Positions 53,748-64,000 are shown, counted from the first letter of the stretch. The stretch is 64,000 nt of DNA from Furfurilactobacillus siliginis (GCF_001437435.1 NZ_JQCB01000001.1:206974-270973); one strand, 5' to 3'. The notes: generated by a model not told the origin, from the sequence alone. Made by a program: numbers and translations.

Positions 53748-54413
53748 TTATTCTGGCTGCAGTCCTTTTTCTAAAAAGGTTACGGTATAATCCACTTCCT
53801 GCTTGAGATTACCAGCATCGTCCGAGTTAATAATTAATTTTGCAAAGTAAGCGAAGATCGTGCTGACCATAAACCCAACAATGTATGACATCGGCCAATC
53901 AACAATTAACTTTCGTGATTGTAAGTCCTGTACAGCCGCGTTAGTTTCTGCATTGATACTTTTAGCAAAAACTGTCTTTAATTCATCAGCAAAATCTTGA
54001 TCATACAAAAGCTGTCCCACCAGAATTTTAATCTCACGAAAGTTCTTTGTCATGAATGTCATTCGGTTGGTTACGACTGTTTTAATGAACACATGAAGTG
54101 AGTCATAAGTCACTCCCAACGTCTGTGTTTCAAATTCATTGGCAGCTGCGGGAAATGCGGAACTAATTAATGGTGTCAGCACCGCTAACATCAACTCTGT
54201 TTTATTTTTAAACCGCTTATAAACCGTGCCTTCCGCAACACCAGCGCGTTCTGCAATATCAGAACTACTGGTTCGATCAAAGCCGCGTTCAGAAAACAAC
54301 TCCAATCCTGCTGCTAAAATTTGTCGCTGCTTGGCCGTAATGGACGTGTTATCCTGCAACGCTTGCGCATAAAAGGCCATGAAGTTAGTAGACGTATTAT
54401 TTTTGGTCGCCAT
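53748..54413 (-). CDS. TetR-family regulator
   Basis: 221 aa. Helix-turn-helix at residues 22-66 (ITAKQRQILAAGLELFSERG, TSSSDIAERAGVAEGTVYKRFKNK). It is divergent from an exporter gene that it probably represses. Confidence 0.92.
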   Translation of the reverse strand: MATKNNTSTNFMAFYAQALQDNTSITAKQRQILAAGLELFSERGFDRTSSSDIAERAGVAEGTVYKRFKNKTELMLAVLTPLISSAFPAAANEFETQTLGVTYDSLHVFIKTVVTNRMTFMTKNFREIKILVGQLLYDQDFADELKTVFAKSINAETNAAVQDLQSRKLIVDWPMSYIVGFMVSTIFAYFAKLIINSDDAGNLKQEVDYTVTFLEKGLQPE

Positions 54414-54528
54414 GAGCGAACCTCCCTGCTTAAATTCATATCATGATGATAGTCGTCCTCTCCCTATAACACAAGGGATTACGCCACTAACCGGCACCAA
54501 TGTACGACCGGTCATCAGAAGATTCGAG

Positions 54529-54590
54529 TTGACTTTTAATTTAATGGCTCTATACTGGCGTCATAAAGTGAGTGATTAATTCCTCACTAA
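54529..54590 (+). promoter_or_regulatory. Promoter and inverted repeat of the exporter gene
   Basis: TTGACT-16-TATACT (54529-54556), followed by AGTGAG/CTCACT arms (54568-54590) overlapping the start of transcription, a candidate TetR operator. Confidence 0.65.
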
Positions 54591-54615
54591 TAAAACAAAA
54601 GAAGGAACCCCGCTC

Positions 54616-55896
54616 ATGACTAAACTAGCATTATTAAAACGGCCGCTTGTGTGGCTATTCTCTGCACTCGCCATTGTCATTGCCATCTTTTTTTCAACAT
54701 TTTTACTACCCGCCTTTCATGACCTACCAACCAGCACAAATAAAATTCCGGTGGCAGTCATTAACCAAGATACCAGCACAACTGGAAAGACAGTTACTAA
54801 ACAGCTAACTGATAACTTACCTTTTAAGCACATCCACCAAAATGTTTCCTTAAAGACTGCGCAGCAGCAACTAAACAATCGCCAGTTAGGACTGGTTATT
54901 CGCATTCCTAGCAATTTCACGACGCAGGTCATGGCCGGTAAAGAAACGCACGTCCACTATTATGTAAGTGATGCTAACGGCATGGTTCAAAACAATATGA
55001 ACAAGGCTTTAATCAGCAACGCCACTAACAGCATTGCCAACCACGTCACTACGAATAAGGCGGCGGGGATGTTTGCTAAAGTTCTTGGTCCACAAATTGC
55101 GCAGCAAGCACAGGCGAAATTTGCTAGCAGTCCACAGGCCGCTCAATTACAAGGAAACCCTGCGGCTCAAGCTGCTGCTAAACAGCAACTGACTGCTCAG
55201 GTACAGCAGACCACCGAAACGGCAGCTAAACAAATGAGTGCTGCCTTAGCCAAAGGCGTAACGCCGATCACACATGTTTCAAACAAATTACCGGCTCGCC
55301 TGAGCCATCAAATGGCGCCAATGACGCTCGGTCTAGGAACTTATCTGGGAACCATGATTATGTCTGTTATGCTTGTGGCCTACTTCATGGGTCAACGTTT
55401 CGAAAGTGGCAAATGGGCGGCGCTACTTGCTACTCAAGTCGTTGGTTTCGTGACAGCCGTTATCCTCCCCTGCTTTAGCGTGACCACACTTCGCCTCATC
55501 ATTCATCTTTCCGGCGCGGCCTTCTGGGGAACCCTCACATACAACATGTTGTTTACGCTAGCAATCTTCGAATTTGTGACCGCTATCGCCTTTTTACTCG
55601 GTGGCTTACCAAGTATGCTGATACAGTTACCACTATTTATTATGCAGGTTGTCACTGGAGGCATTATCGTGCCGCATGATTCCTTAAATGGCTTTTATCA
55701 CTTCATTGCAAACTGCACACCAATGTACGCTGGTATGACAGGCAGTCAAAACTACTTGTTTGGTGGTGGGCAAACCGGGATGTTAAGCGGACAACTGTGG
55801 CTGATCACACTTGTTGGTCTAACTGTGACCGTTTGCTGCGTGGCGATTGGGTATCGTAGTGCGGAACCTAAGGGACTGGCAAAGATGTTTAGTTAA
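54616..55896 (+). CDS. ABC-2-type membrane exporter (YhgE/DUF3533-like)
   Basis: 426 aa. TM1 (14-34), a large extracellular domain (PVAVINQDTSTTGKTVTKQL, GLVIRIPSNFTTQVM, the ABC-2/Pip signature region) with a Gln/Ala-rich helix near 170-215, then five TM segments (235-420). No ATPase is encoded nearby, as in the YhgE/SNG1 type. Likely export or envelope remodelling. AAGGAA precedes the ATG. Confidence 0.85.
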   Translation: MTKLALLKRPLVWLFSALAIVIAIFFSTFLLPAFHDLPTSTNKIPVAVINQDTSTTGKTVTKQLTDNLPFKHIHQNVSLKTAQQQLNNRQLGLVIRIPSNFTTQVMAGKETHVHYYVSDANGMVQNNMNKALISNATNSIANHVTTNKAAGMFAKVLGPQIAQQAQAKFASSPQAAQLQGNPAAQAAAKQQLTAQVQQTTETAAKQMSAALAKGVTPITHVSNKLPARLSHQMAPMTLGLGTYLGTMIMSVMLVAYFMGQRFESGKWAALLATQVVGFVTAVILPCFSVTTLRLIIHLSGAAFWGTLTYNMLFTLAIFEFVTAIAFLLGGLPSMLIQLPLFIMQVVTGGIIVPHDSLNGFYHFIANCTPMYAGMTGSQNYLFGGGQTGMLSGQLWLITLVGLTVTVCCVAIGYRSAEPKGLAKMFS

Positions 55897-55923
55897 CAAA
55901 TATTTTTTGAAATACAAAAAAAC

Positions 55924-56100
55924 GTGGGACAAAAGTTAAGTCGCTGTGCAGAGCTCGAACAACCTACAGGATTGAAGACCAATCCGTACGACCGTTCGAG
56001 GTCTTGCTCGCTACTTTCCAACTTTTGTCCCACGCTTTTACTATCTATGCTCGTAAATCAAAAAGTGTTTGGGACAAGGTGACTTATCCCAAACACTTTT
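55924..56100. repeat. Composite palindromic repeat, copy E (reverse order)
   Basis: Module 2 at 55924-56033 (GTGGGACAAAAGTT...AACTTTTGTCCCAC). The linker GCTTTTACTATCTATGCTCG is the reversed counterpart of that in the 5779 copy. Hairpin AAAAGTGTTTGGGACA/TATCCCAAACACTTTT (56061-56100). Bases 56101-56221 beyond it hold no gene that I recognise. Confidence 0.9.
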
Positions 56101-56221
56101 GCTGTTATATTATCGAAAACGTGTTCTCAGACCTTGAATCACTGCGCATTGCTTGTTCGCCGTCCGTGGCTCCCGCCACTACCGCCGCACCTGCAATTGC
56201 TCGGATTCAGACCAGGTCTGA

Positions 56222-58132
56222 TCACACTCTGGCAACTTTTCCCTGTTCAATATACACCGACAGAATCGCAATATCAGCTGGGTTAACACCCGAGATACGA
56301 CTTGCCTGTGCCAATGTTTCCGGCTGAATCTTGATTAGCTTTTGACGACCTTCTGTGGCGAGGCCTTCAATAGCCTCGTAGTCGATATGCGCTGGGATTG
56401 CCTTGGCTTCCATGCGCTTCAGCTTCGCGATTTTTTCCTCAGCTTTTTTGATGTAACCAGCATACTTCAATTCAATTTCGACCTGTTCAACGACGCGATG
56501 GTCCAAATCCTCAGCTGGTGCATCAATAAACTTTACTAGGTCCGCGTATGTTACTTCTGGTCGACGCAAGAAATCAGATGCCAAAACACCATCTTTTAAC
56601 GGCGCATCATCGTGTTCCGCCAGCCAGTTATTGACCGTTTCGTTTGGCTTGACCCGAACAGAACTTAATCGCTGCAATTCAGCTAAGATCGCTGCCTGTT
56701 TCGTTTCAAACTGACTGAACCGATCTTCATCAATTAAACCAAGGTCATGACCCATTGCCGTCAATCGTAAATCAGCATTATCATGCCGGAGAATCAACCG
56801 ATATTCGGCACGGCTGGTTAATAACCGGTATGGTTCTTTAGTACCTTTGGTAACCAAATCATCGATCATAACGCCAATGTAAGCATCGGAGCGCTTCAAG
56901 GTAAATGCTTCTTCACCTAATGCACGACGACCGGCGTTGATTCCGGCAATCAGTCCTTGTCCAGCAGCCTCTTCATAACCAGATGTACCGTTCATTTGAC
57001 CAGCCGTAAATAGATTTTTAACCAGCTTAGTTTCTAGCGTATTGCGTAGTTGATATGGCGCTACGACATCATATTCAATGGCATATCCAGGACGCATCAA
57101 TTCTGCATGTTCAAGTCCTTTGATCGAGTGCAAAATCTTCTGCTGAATTTCTTCAGGCATCGATGTTGATAAGCCTTGAACATACCATTCGTCTGTCCGT
57201 CGACCTTCAGGTTCTAAGAACAACTGGTGACGACTCTTATCAGCAAAACGCACAATTTTATCTTCAATCGAAGGACAATAACGAGGTCCAACACCTTCAA
57301 TCACACCGGAAAACATTGGTGCTCGCTCCAGGTTTTCCCGAATAATGTCATGTGTGTGCTCGTTAGTGTAAGTTAACCAACAGCTCAGCTGATTTTTAAC
57401 ATCAATATAGGCTTCATCGGGCGTTTCAAAGCTAAAATGATTTGGTTCAACATCCCCAGGTTGTTCTTCGGTCTCATCGTAATCAATGGTTCCACCATCT
57501 ACACGAGGTGGTGTACCAGTCTTGAATCGTTCCAGGTCAAAACCAAGTTCTTCCAAATTTTCTGAAAGTTCAATGGATGGCTGTGAATTATTAGGACCAG
57601 AAGAATACATCAATTCACCAATGATGATTTTCCCACGAGAGGCAGTCCCCGCCGTTAAAACAACGGACTTAGCAGCATAGTGTGCCCCAGTTGACGTAAT
57701 GACACCCTGACACACACCATCTTCAACGATCAGGCCAGTAACCACGCCCTGACGCAATGTCAGGTTTGGTTCCTTTTCCATCGTATGCTTCATTTCTTCA
57801 TGGTAAGCATGTTTGTCTGCCTGTGCCCGTAAAGCGCGCACAGCTGGTCCCTTACCTGTATTAAGCATACGCATTTGCACATAAGTCTTATCGATGTTGT
57901 GGCCCATTTCGCCACCAAGTGCATCAATTTCACGAACTACGATCCCTTTTGCAGGCCCACCAACTGATGGATTACAAGGCATAAATGCCACCATTTCCAG
58001 TGAAATGGTCATTAAGAGTGTTTTGTTACCCATTCGTGCTGCGGCTAAAGCAGCCTCAGAACCAGCATGTCCGGCACCAACTACAATTACATCATAGGCA
58101 CCAGCCTGATATGGCTTTCCCTCTGAAATCAT
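56222..58132 (-). CDS. mnmG: MnmG (GidA), tRNA wobble-uridine modification
   Basis: 636 aa FAD enzyme that with MnmE installs the carboxymethylaminomethyl group at U34 of certain tRNAs. [17 protein letters not shown] is the dinucleotide fold; [23 protein letters not shown] and [20 protein letters not shown] are family signatures. The C-terminal helical domain is intact. It lies after mnmE with a perfect parS between. Confidence 0.98.
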   Translation of the reverse strand: MISEGKPYQAGAYDVIVVGAGHAGSEAALAAARMGNKTLLMTISLEMVAFMPCNPSVGGPAKGIVVREIDALGGEMGHNIDKTYVQMRMLNTGKGPAVRALRAQADKHAYHEEMKHTMEKEPNLTLRQGVVTGLIVEDGVCQGVITSTGAHYAAKSVVLTAGTASRGKIIIGELMYSSGPNNSQPSIELSENLEELGFDLERFKTGTPPRVDGGTIDYDETEEQPGDVEPNHFSFETPDEAYIDVKNQLSCWLTYTNEHTHDIIRENLERAPMFSGVIEGVGPRYCPSIEDKIVRFADKSRHQLFLEPEGRRTDEWYVQGLSTSMPEEIQQKILHSIKGLEHAELMRPGYAIEYDVVAPYQLRNTLETKLVKNLFTAGQMNGTSGYEEAAGQGLIAGINAGRRALGEEAFTLKRSDAYIGVMIDDLVTKGTKEPYRLLTSRAEYRLILRHDNADLRLTAMGHDLGLIDEDRFSQFETKQAAILAELQRLSSVRVKPNETVNNWLAEHDDAPLKDGVLASDFLRRPEVTYADLVKFIDAPAEDLDHRVVEQVEIELKYAGYIKKAEEKIAKLKRMEAKAIPAHIDYEAIEGLATEGRQKLIKIQPETLAQASRISGVNPADIAILSVYIEQGKVARV

Positions 58133-58154
58133 CTATATAAATCCTTCCTCGTCT

Positions 58155-58170
58155 TGTTTCACGTGAAACA
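58155..58170. promoter_or_regulatory. Perfect parS site
   Basis: TGTTTCACGTGAAACA between mnmE and mnmG, an exact match to the consensus bound by ParB/Spo0J. Confidence 0.85.
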
Positions 58171-58171
58171 G

Positions 58172-59563
58172 TTACTTACCCAAACAGAATTGGGAGAATA
58201 GTTGCGTTAATAATTCATCTTGGACAGAATCACCGGTAATCTCACCCAATAAATCCCATGCACGCGTCATGTCGATTTGTACCAAATCAACCGGCATCCC
58301 CGCAGCAATGCCAGTCATCACATCGTCTAATGCCTGGGTCGCCTGATTTAATAATCCAATATGCCGTGCGTTTGTCACCATGACCGTTGTTTGACTGTTT
58401 TCAATACCACCAAAGAACAATTCAGCAATTTTATCTTCTAACTGATCCATTCCTGCACTAGTCACAACGGCCGTGCTAATGATTGCGTCATCGCCTATCA
58501 ACGTCTGAAGTTCAGGTAAGGTCACCTGCTGTGGTAAATCAGTCTTGTTCACGATTACGATTCGTTTACTATCAGCTGTCAAATCGATTAGCTGACGATC
58601 TTCAGCCGTCAATGGTTCACTCCCATTGATAACTAGCATCACCAAATCAGCGGCTTCCAATGCTTGTTTGGAACGCTCCACACCAATTTTTTCGACCTTA
58701 TCATCGGTTTCATGAATTCCGGCTGTATCAACTAACTTAAGCGGAACCCCCTTAACATTGACGTATTCTTCGATCACATCACGAGTGGTTCCAGCAACGT
58801 CGGTCACAATCGCTTTGTCCTCATGTAACAGATGATTCAACAAACTAGATTTACCAACGTTCGGGCGCCCGACAATGGCTGTTGCTAGCCCTTCACGTAA
58901 CACCTTTCCTTGCTGCGCAGTACTCAACAACTCAGCAATCCGTGATTTAACATCACGTGCCTTTTCCAACAACAAGCGCGTGGTCATCGTTTCTACATCA
59001 TCATATTCCGGATAATCAATGTTGACCTCGACCTGTGCCAACACGTCTAAAATATCTTGCCGTAAGTTACGAATTAAACCAGCTAAGTTACCATCCAACT
59101 GATTCAACGCAACCTTCATCGATTTATCCGTCTTTGCTCGAATCAAATCCATGACGGCTTCAGCCTGTGATAAGTCGATTCGGCCATTTAAAAAGGCGCG
59201 CTTAGTAAATTCACCAGGTTCTGCTAACCGAGCACCATTGCTAAGCAACAGTTGAAGAATCCGGTTAGTAGCAACGATTCCACCGTGACAGTTGATTTCA
59301 ATGACATCTTCACGCGTAAAGGTCTTTGGTGCTTTCATAACAGAGACCATTACTTCATCAACTTCTTCACCAGAACTCGGTTCAACAATATGGCCATAAT
59401 TAATCGTATGACTAGCCACCTGTGTCAGATCACGACCCTTAAAGACGCGTTCTGCCGTTGCTAAGGCTTCTTCACCACTTAGTCGCACAATGGAGATAGC
59501 ACCTTCGCCAGGTGGCGTTGAAATGGCCGCAATCGTATCAAATTCTGTAATTGTCTGTGACAT
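58172..59563 (-). CDS. mnmE: MnmE (TrmE), tRNA modification GTPase
   Basis: 463 aa from the ATG at 59563 (AAAGGAG upstream). N-terminal folate-binding domain ([21 protein letters not shown]), Ras-like GTPase with [26 protein letters not shown] and NKTD, and C-terminal FCLGK. Partner of MnmG. The stop is 2 bp from the parS site. Confidence 0.98.
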   Translation of the reverse strand: MSQTITEFDTIAAISTPPGEGAISIVRLSGEEALATAERVFKGRDLTQVASHTINYGHIVEPSSGEEVDEVMVSVMKAPKTFTREDVIEINCHGGIVATNRILQLLLSNGARLAEPGEFTKRAFLNGRIDLSQAEAVMDLIRAKTDKSMKVALNQLDGNLAGLIRNLRQDILDVLAQVEVNIDYPEYDDVETMTTRLLLEKARDVKSRIAELLSTAQQGKVLREGLATAIVGRPNVGKSSLLNHLLHEDKAIVTDVAGTTRDVIEEYVNVKGVPLKLVDTAGIHETDDKVEKIGVERSKQALEAADLVMLVINGSEPLTAEDRQLIDLTADSKRIVIVNKTDLPQQVTLPELQTLIGDDAIISTAVVTSAGMDQLEDKIAELFFGGIENSQTTVMVTNARHIGLLNQATQALDDVMTGIAAGMPVDLVQIDMTRAWDLLGEITGDSVQDELLTQLFSQFCLGK

Positions 59564-59593
59564 CTTAGCTCCTTTATCAGCTGTTTTTTGGCA

Positions 59594-59640
59594 TAAAAAA
59601 AGTGCCACCCCACGCGTAAATACACGTGGGCAAAGCACCT
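59594..59640 (-). terminator. Terminator between jag and mnmE
   Basis: GGTGC...GCAC and CCCACG/CGTGGG stems followed by TTTTTTT on the minus strand, so jag is transcribed apart from mnmE unless readthrough occurs. Confidence 0.8.
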
Positions 59641-59712
59641 TGACTACTTTAACCAGTAATTGATTTCTAGAATGTGTCAATAATATAAGCGTCGCGCAGG
59701 TTTGTCAAGCAT

Positions 59713-60600
59713 TTACCGTGGACTGATCACAACACCACGTCGCGGTTCACGTCCCTGAGAAGTCGTTTGCACGTGACGATTATTAATGAGGTGTGAATGA
59801 ACGACCTTTCGTTCAAATGCTGGCATCGGGTCTAACAGCACTGGTGTTCCACTTGCAATCACATTACGTGCGGTACTGTCAGCTAATCGACGTAAGGTTG
59901 TCGCACGCCGCTCGCGGTAGCCACCGACATCCAATAATAAATCAAAATGCTGCATGCCTTGTCGCAACATAAACGTATTACCCAGTAGCTGTAACGCATT
60001 AATGGTGCGGCCGTGCCGACCGATCAACAAGCCTTCCTGCTCAGTTAAAAACGTAACGGTCGCGCCATGGTGGTACGTTTCTGCCTCAGCATCAGCGTCA
60101 ATGCCCATCGCAGCTAAGGCAGATAACAGATAGTCGGCCATCGCTTCCAAATTATCATTTAACTTTGCTTGATTGGCTGTCTGCCGGGCACGTAATTCTG
60201 CTGGAGACAGTGCTTGGCTTTTTTTACTAACAGCATGCGGTGCATCCCCTTCACGGCGCCGTGCATCTGCTTGAACATCTGTATTACGTGCAATTTGCTC
60301 GTCTCGATTAGCAGCAAGATGCTGGTCCAAATCATGACTAACTGGTTTGGCTTGCTGAGCATTCTGCATCACCGGCGTATGACTGGCACCAGTAGCCGTT
60401 CCTGCCACTTTAGTTGGCTGCTTCGTAACTTGTTGCGGCTTAATGGTTAAATCAACGACAGCTAGTTGTTTCACACGTCCAAACCAACCATGTACAGGTT
60501 CAGAAATCACATCGATTTGAACTTGCTCACGACTAATTTGGATGGTTTTTAAACCCGTTTGAATTGCTTCTTCTACCGTGCGTCCCTGATATTTTGTCAC
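59713..60600 (-). CDS. jag: Jag (KhpB-type) RNA-binding protein
   Basis: 295 aa from GTG at 60600, chosen because GGGGGAT lies 7 nt upstream and the family begins TKYQGRTVEEAI. Jag_N (1-50), a Gln/Ala-rich linker (55-145), a KH domain with GRHGRTINALQLLGN, and an R3H domain (RERRATTLRRLADSTARNV). It binds RNA with KhpA and affects cell elongation. Normally yidC precedes jag; here coaBC does. Confidence 0.93.
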   Translation of the reverse strand: MTKYQGRTVEEAIQTGLKTIQISREQVQIDVISEPVHGWFGRVKQLAVVDLTIKPQQVTKQPTKVAGTATGASHTPVMQNAQQAKPVSHDLDQHLAANRDEQIARNTDVQADARRREGDAPHAVSKKSQALSPAELRARQTANQAKLNDNLEAMADYLLSALAAMGIDADAEAETYHHGATVTFLTEQEGLLIGRHGRTINALQLLGNTFMLRQGMQHFDLLLDVGGYRERRATTLRRLADSTARNVIASGTPVLLDPMPAFERKVVHSHLINNRHVQTTSQGREPRRGVVISPR

Positions 60601-60709
60601 CGTCAGATCCCCCATTAACCCGTCTAATTGCATTAATTGTAGCACGCAGACAGGTTCGCTTGCTGGTTCATGTCTGCAATCTTATTAAAGCCCTTATATT
60701 TTTAGACAA

Positions 60710-61912
60710 TTATTTTAATTTTTCTGTGATCATTTCAATCAGTCGCTTGGCTAATACCGTCTTTGCCAGCGTTGGCAGTTGTTCTGGAGCATGCCCCGGT
60801 TGCAGAACCGTCACTTGATTCGTATCTACGCCAAAACCACTATCCGCTCTGGCGACATCATTTGCAATCAACATATCGAGTCGCTTTTTCGTAAGCTTTT
60901 GTTGTGCATTTGCTAACAGATTTTGTGTTTCTGCTGCAAATCCAACCATTAATTGCTGTTTCTTAGTCTGTGCCAATGTCTGTAAAACATCCGGGTTTTT
61001 CACTAATGCCAACGTCATTTCATCATTATCAACCGTCTTTTTGATCTTTTGATCGGCCACCTGTGCAGGTCGAAAATCCGCAATTGCGGCAGCCATAATC
61101 AGCACGTCAAGATCAGCAAAGTGTGTTTGAATCGCCGCTAACATTTCTCTGGCATCACTCACAGATACAACTGTTACACCCGCTGGCGTAGGCAAAGCAA
61201 CCGTGCTCACTAACGTCACTGTTGCGCCTTGATCAGCCGCGGCGGCAGCAAGTGCGTACCCCATTTTGCCAGAAGAATCGTTACTGATGAAGCGAACCGG
61301 ATCAATCCGCTCTTTCGTACCACCGGCAGTTACTAAAAAGCGACGACCTACTAACGGACCCGTTACCTTTGCCCAGTATGTTTGAACAAATGCCACAATC
61401 TGTGCTGGTTCTGGCAACCGTCCATGACCGGCATACCCTTCTGCTAACAAGCCTGTCGCTGGCTCCATGATAATGCGACCATCACCTTGCAATAGCTTTA
61501 GATTTCGCTGTGTCGCCGCTGCAGTCCACATATGTTCATTCATCGCTGGCACCAAAATAACTGGCGCAGTCGTCGCTAGCAACGCGCTGGTGACAACATC
61601 ATCGGCAATGCCTGTGGCCAACTTCGCTAAGCTATTCGCAGTTGCCGGCACAACGACCGCTAATTCTGTCCAATCGGCTAATTCAATATGTGGTACATAC
61701 GCGGTGTTATCGGCCCGAAAAAGATCAGTAATAACCGGTTGCTTTGTTAACGTTGCAAACGTTAGTGGCGTCACAAATTCAGTTGCTGCCGCGGTCATTG
61801 CCACGCGGACCTGTGCGCCTTGCTTCATTAGGCCGCGAACCACACTGGCCGCTTTGTAAACGGCGATACCACCTGTAATGTAAACTGCCACATGGCGATC
61901 TTGTAATGTCAT
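60710..61912 (-). CDS. coaBC: CoaBC, phosphopantothenoylcysteine synthetase/decarboxylase
   Basis: 400 aa bifunctional CoA-biosynthesis enzyme. The CoaC domain (1-185) has the catalytic HIELAD (His75) and PAMNEHMW (122-129); the flap region reads [15 protein letters not shown], so the position of E. coli Cys158 is Glu158. The CoaB domain (190-400) has [25 protein letters not shown] and IANDVAR. It overlaps the upstream TMEM175-type gene by 4 bp. Confidence 0.95.
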   Translation of the reverse strand: MTLQDRHVAVYITGGIAVYKAASVVRGLMKQGAQVRVAMTAAATEFVTPLTFATLTKQPVITDLFRADNTAYVPHIELADWTELAVVVPATANSLAKLATGIADDVVTSALLATTAPVILVPAMNEHMWTAAATQRNLKLLQGDGRIIMEPATGLLAEGYAGHGRLPEPAQIVAFVQTYWAKVTGPLVGRRFLVTAGGTKERIDPVRFISNDSSGKMGYALAAAAADQGATVTLVSTVALPTPAGVTVVSVSDAREMLAAIQTHFADLDVLIMAAAIADFRPAQVADQKIKKTVDNDEMTLALVKNPDVLQTLAQTKKQQLMVGFAAETQNLLANAQQKLTKKRLDMLIANDVARADSGFGVDTNQVTVLQPGHAPEQLPTLAKTVLAKRLIEMITEKLK

Positions 61913-63096
61913 GAGTGTTCCTCCTTTTGTGCGCGCATTGCCTCACGTTGTCGGTCTTCTCGTAACGCCCGAACCAAATTGACCAATGCTAATAAAATGG
62001 TGACGACTAATCCACTGATGGGAACAATCAAGACGGCAATCATCGCGATGATTAGTCCGCCATATAACGTCGCCGCACTATAACCAGTTAATTTACCAAC
62101 AAAATCAATTTGTTCTGTTTGTCGTGGATTCAATCGCTTCAAGTCACGCGCCATGACGGTATAAGACAACGACCAAAGTAGTTGCACGATGATATACAAC
62201 ATTTCTGCAAGTCGTGAATTAGGAAACTCACCAACATACGCTGTAACATACGGGAAAAAGCTCAAACATAGCAGCCATAACATATTGTCCCAGTAGATGC
62301 GTGCTGTAACTGTTTCCGTCGTGTTGAATAAATCATGATGGTTATACCAAACCAACATAATAAACAAAAAACTGATCGCATACGCGCCAAATTTAGTGCT
62401 TTGTGACAGCAGGCTGTGCCAATGTATCCCCATTGGGACAGCCAACTGCAATACCAATAACGTGACAATTATGGCGATGATGCCATCGGTAAATGCAATC
62501 ATGCGTTCCTTATCCATTTTAACAATTGCGCTTGTATGACGTGAAATAACAACCATCGAAGTAACAGCTGAAATAATCACGCCACCAATTCCTGCCAACG
62601 GGAAAACTGGCGTCAATAACAAGACAATGCCAGTTAATGTAAATCGATACCACACGTCTCGCTGCTGCCCGTTACCAAGTAATTGAAATTCCGCGCGCTG
62701 ATGCGGATTTGCTTTCGTTAACGTATGCATCAGTAACGAATACGTACCCATCCAGATAATGCTTAATAGTACATAATTCGCTTCAGGTACCACCCGCAAT
62801 GGATAACGTCCAACCCAAGCAGTCGCAACTGGAATCAGTGACATGACAAACACCCATAAGGTATTTGCCAAATACACTGGTAAATTTACGTGTTTCGCCG
62901 CACGAATAATATTGTGGTGGTTAAACCACGTGATCATAATCAACAAGAAACTGGTTATATATGCAATGATTGACCCTGCTTGACCCAGTACATCTCGTAA
63001 ACTGTCATGTGCCGGAGGTTCAATCTCCAATATTAAAATGGTTACTTCAATGGCAATGATGGCGTCCGAAAAACCTGTGAAACGTGATTTATTCAC
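61909..63096 (-). CDS. TMEM175-type potassium channel family protein with two repeats
   Basis: 395 aa, DUF1211. Two six-TM repeats: the first opens RFTGFSDAIIAIEVTILILE (residues 4-23), the second RMIAFTDGIIAIIVTLLVLQ (near 197-216). Both keep the F-(S/T)-D selectivity-filter motif. Known bacterial homologues mostly have a single repeat and assemble as tetramers; two repeats are known from animal TMEM175. It leads the coaBC gene with a 4-bp overlap. Confidence 0.88.
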   Translation of the reverse strand: MNKSRFTGFSDAIIAIEVTILILEIEPPAHDSLRDVLGQAGSIIAYITSFLLIMITWFNHHNIIRAAKHVNLPVYLANTLWVFVMSLIPVATAWVGRYPLRVVPEANYVLLSIIWMGTYSLLMHTLTKANPHQRAEFQLLGNGQQRDVWYRFTLTGIVLLLTPVFPLAGIGGVIISAVTSMVVISRHTSAIVKMDKERMIAFTDGIIAIIVTLLVLQLAVPMGIHWHSLLSQSTKFGAYAISFLFIMLVWYNHHDLFNTTETVTARIYWDNMLWLLCLSFFPYVTAYVGEFPNSRLAEMLYIIVQLLWSLSYTVMARDLKRLNPRQTEQIDFVGKLTGYSAATLYGGLIIAMIAVLIVPISGLVVTILLALVNLVRALREDRQREAMRAQKEEHS

Positions 63097-63188
63097 CAGT
63101 ACATCCCCTCTACCGTTTGTCTTACCATTAGTGTAATTTTATTTAGTCAGGAGCACCACCAAAAAATGCTCGTAAACTGGCTTTCTCA

Positions 63189-63222
63189 GAGAGTGGGACA
63201 AATGACTTATGTCCCAATCTCA
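63189..63222. terminator. Hairpin of the GGGACA/TGTCCC type
   Basis: GAGTGGGACA/TGTCCCAATCTC followed by CACCTTTTTA. Related to module 1 of the dispersed repeat, between divergent genes. Confidence 0.75.
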
Positions 63223-63349
63223 CCTTTTTATGGGTGCCTTCGGTAGTATCTAAAATCCATAATGGTTCACACCTTGAACTATTATAATAAACGCCCTATA
63301 CTATAAGTAGTGAAGGGGCTTACATTCGCTAACTAACGGGGGTGTTTAC

Positions 63350-63829
63350 ATGCTTAAAAAAGTCCAACCAACTAACAGTGACATCAATCACATCACCGAA
63401 TTACTTATTCACGGGCACTTAACTGATTTATATTCTTTGAAAAAGGTCAATGTCGCACTACCAGGTGCAAAAAAACTCAATTTTCGGGATATTCTGATAG
63501 TACTGCAGATTGGTTTAGAACCAGAAATCACCTCTTCTAAACTAAGTGAACTATTCCGCATATCCACACCGTTATTATCGACGCGTATCTCAAGTTTGAT
63601 GCGCCTTGATCTCATTAAACAAGTTGAAGATCCTGACGACCGCCGCATTCATAAACTACTACTACGCTCTGCTGGGACAACCTTATTTAATGAATGGTAC
63701 CAGCACATTAAAAACTTTGCTGTCGATATTTTAAATGACTTTCCGCGCGCCAGTATCGATGAAATGGAACACATTATTGATTTCATCGTTAAACATGCTG
63801 TTACCGGGCTTGGTAATCACAAAGCGTAA
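63350..63829 (+). CDS. MarR-family regulator
   Basis: 159 aa. Winged helix at about 55-110 (LQIGLEPEITSSKLSELFRI, TPLLSTRISSLMRLDLIKQV, EDPDDRRIHKLLLRSAG). GGGGG lies upstream of the ATG. The next repeat follows it; its target is unclear. Confidence 0.9.
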   Translation: MLKKVQPTNSDINHITELLIHGHLTDLYSLKKVNVALPGAKKLNFRDILIVLQIGLEPEITSSKLSELFRISTPLLSTRISSLMRLDLIKQVEDPDDRRIHKLLLRSAGTTLFNEWYQHIKNFAVDILNDFPRASIDEMEHIIDFIVKHAVTGLGNHKA

Positions 63830-63835
63830 CTAAAA

Positions 63836-64000
63836 ATGGGCCTGGGACATAACTAACTATGTCTGCAGACCCATTGTTGTTTTCTGATTTTCAATAGCGG
63901 AAACGTGTGTCAAAAGTCAAGTCGCTGTGCAGACTACGAACAGCCTACCGGATTGAAGACCAATCCGTACGGCAGTTCTAGGTCTTGCTCACGACTTCCC
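63836..64000. repeat. Composite palindromic repeat, copy F (cut by the window end)
   Basis: Hairpin ATGGGCCTGGGACAT/ATGTCTGCAGACCCAT, the same linker TGATTTTCAATAGCGGAAAC as the copy at 45565, and module 2 from 63905 to the window end. Confidence 0.9.

Noticed and set aside
56101..56221. Possible small gene or RNA after mnmG
   Set aside because: No open frame with a ribosome binding site and no convincing stem.

Overview
The window looks like an origin-proximal stretch of a chromosome from a lactobacillus in the broad sense (Lactobacillaceae); I cannot fix the genus. Pointers are the contiguous walR-walK-yycH-yycI-walJ set with htrA and rlmH, the mnmG-mnmE-jag block that normally flanks the replication origin, strong AGGAGG ribosome binding sites, some TTG and GTG starts, and parS-type palindromes spread through the window. 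dnaA and dnaN themselves are not in the window. Layout: (1) Bases 1-1397 are AT-rich and carry the 5' part of a reverse transcriptase gene of the phage-defence kind, preceded by a non-coding stretch full of hairpins. (2) 1.4-5.6 kb is sbcC-sbcD. (3) 6-24 kb is a mosaic of regulator/effector pairs: PadR with a DHA2 exporter, TetR with a quinone reductase and an acetyltransferase, a second peptide-deformylase-like gene, a Bcr/CflA exporter behind a short leader peptide, MarR with an SGNH hydrolase, yaaA, a Tet(M)-like ribosomal GTPase, a proline iminopeptidase, a transferred MrcB-DUF3883 nuclease-like gene, and a DUF2075 ATPase. (4) 24-39 kb holds rlmH, a DnaA-box cluster, htrA, an electrophile/redox accessory block (ABM proteins, SDRs, glucose dehydrogenase plus glucose permease, an OYE flavoenzyme and several HxlR regulators), and then the Wal operon on the minus strand. 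(5) 39-56 kb has tRNA-Lys(CUU), an orphan secreted protein, a frameshifted purine permease behind a long hairpin-rich leader, TetR/NTF2/MBL genes, a headless LPXTG mini-protein coupled to a membrane glycosyltransferase, an FMN riboswitch with ribU, and an MMPL exporter and an ABC-2-like exporter, each with a TetR. (6) 56-64 kb holds mnmG, mnmE, jag, coaBC, a double-repeat TMEM175-type channel, and a MarR gene. Genome-scale features overlay the genes: seven parS or near-parS palindromes lie between genes or over gene ends, at roughly 5-15 kb intervals. Six perfect TTATCCACA DnaA boxes sit within 218 bp between rlmH and htrA. A two-module palindromic repeat (a GGGACA/TGTCCC terminator hairpin plus a ~110 bp palindrome) occurs at least seven times, some copies degenerate. 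No CRISPR array, rRNA, insertion sequence or prophage was seen. The strongest candidates for something undescribed are the reverse transcriptase with its structured upstream region, the DnaA-box cluster away from dnaA, the permease leader, and the MrcB-DUF3883 protein.
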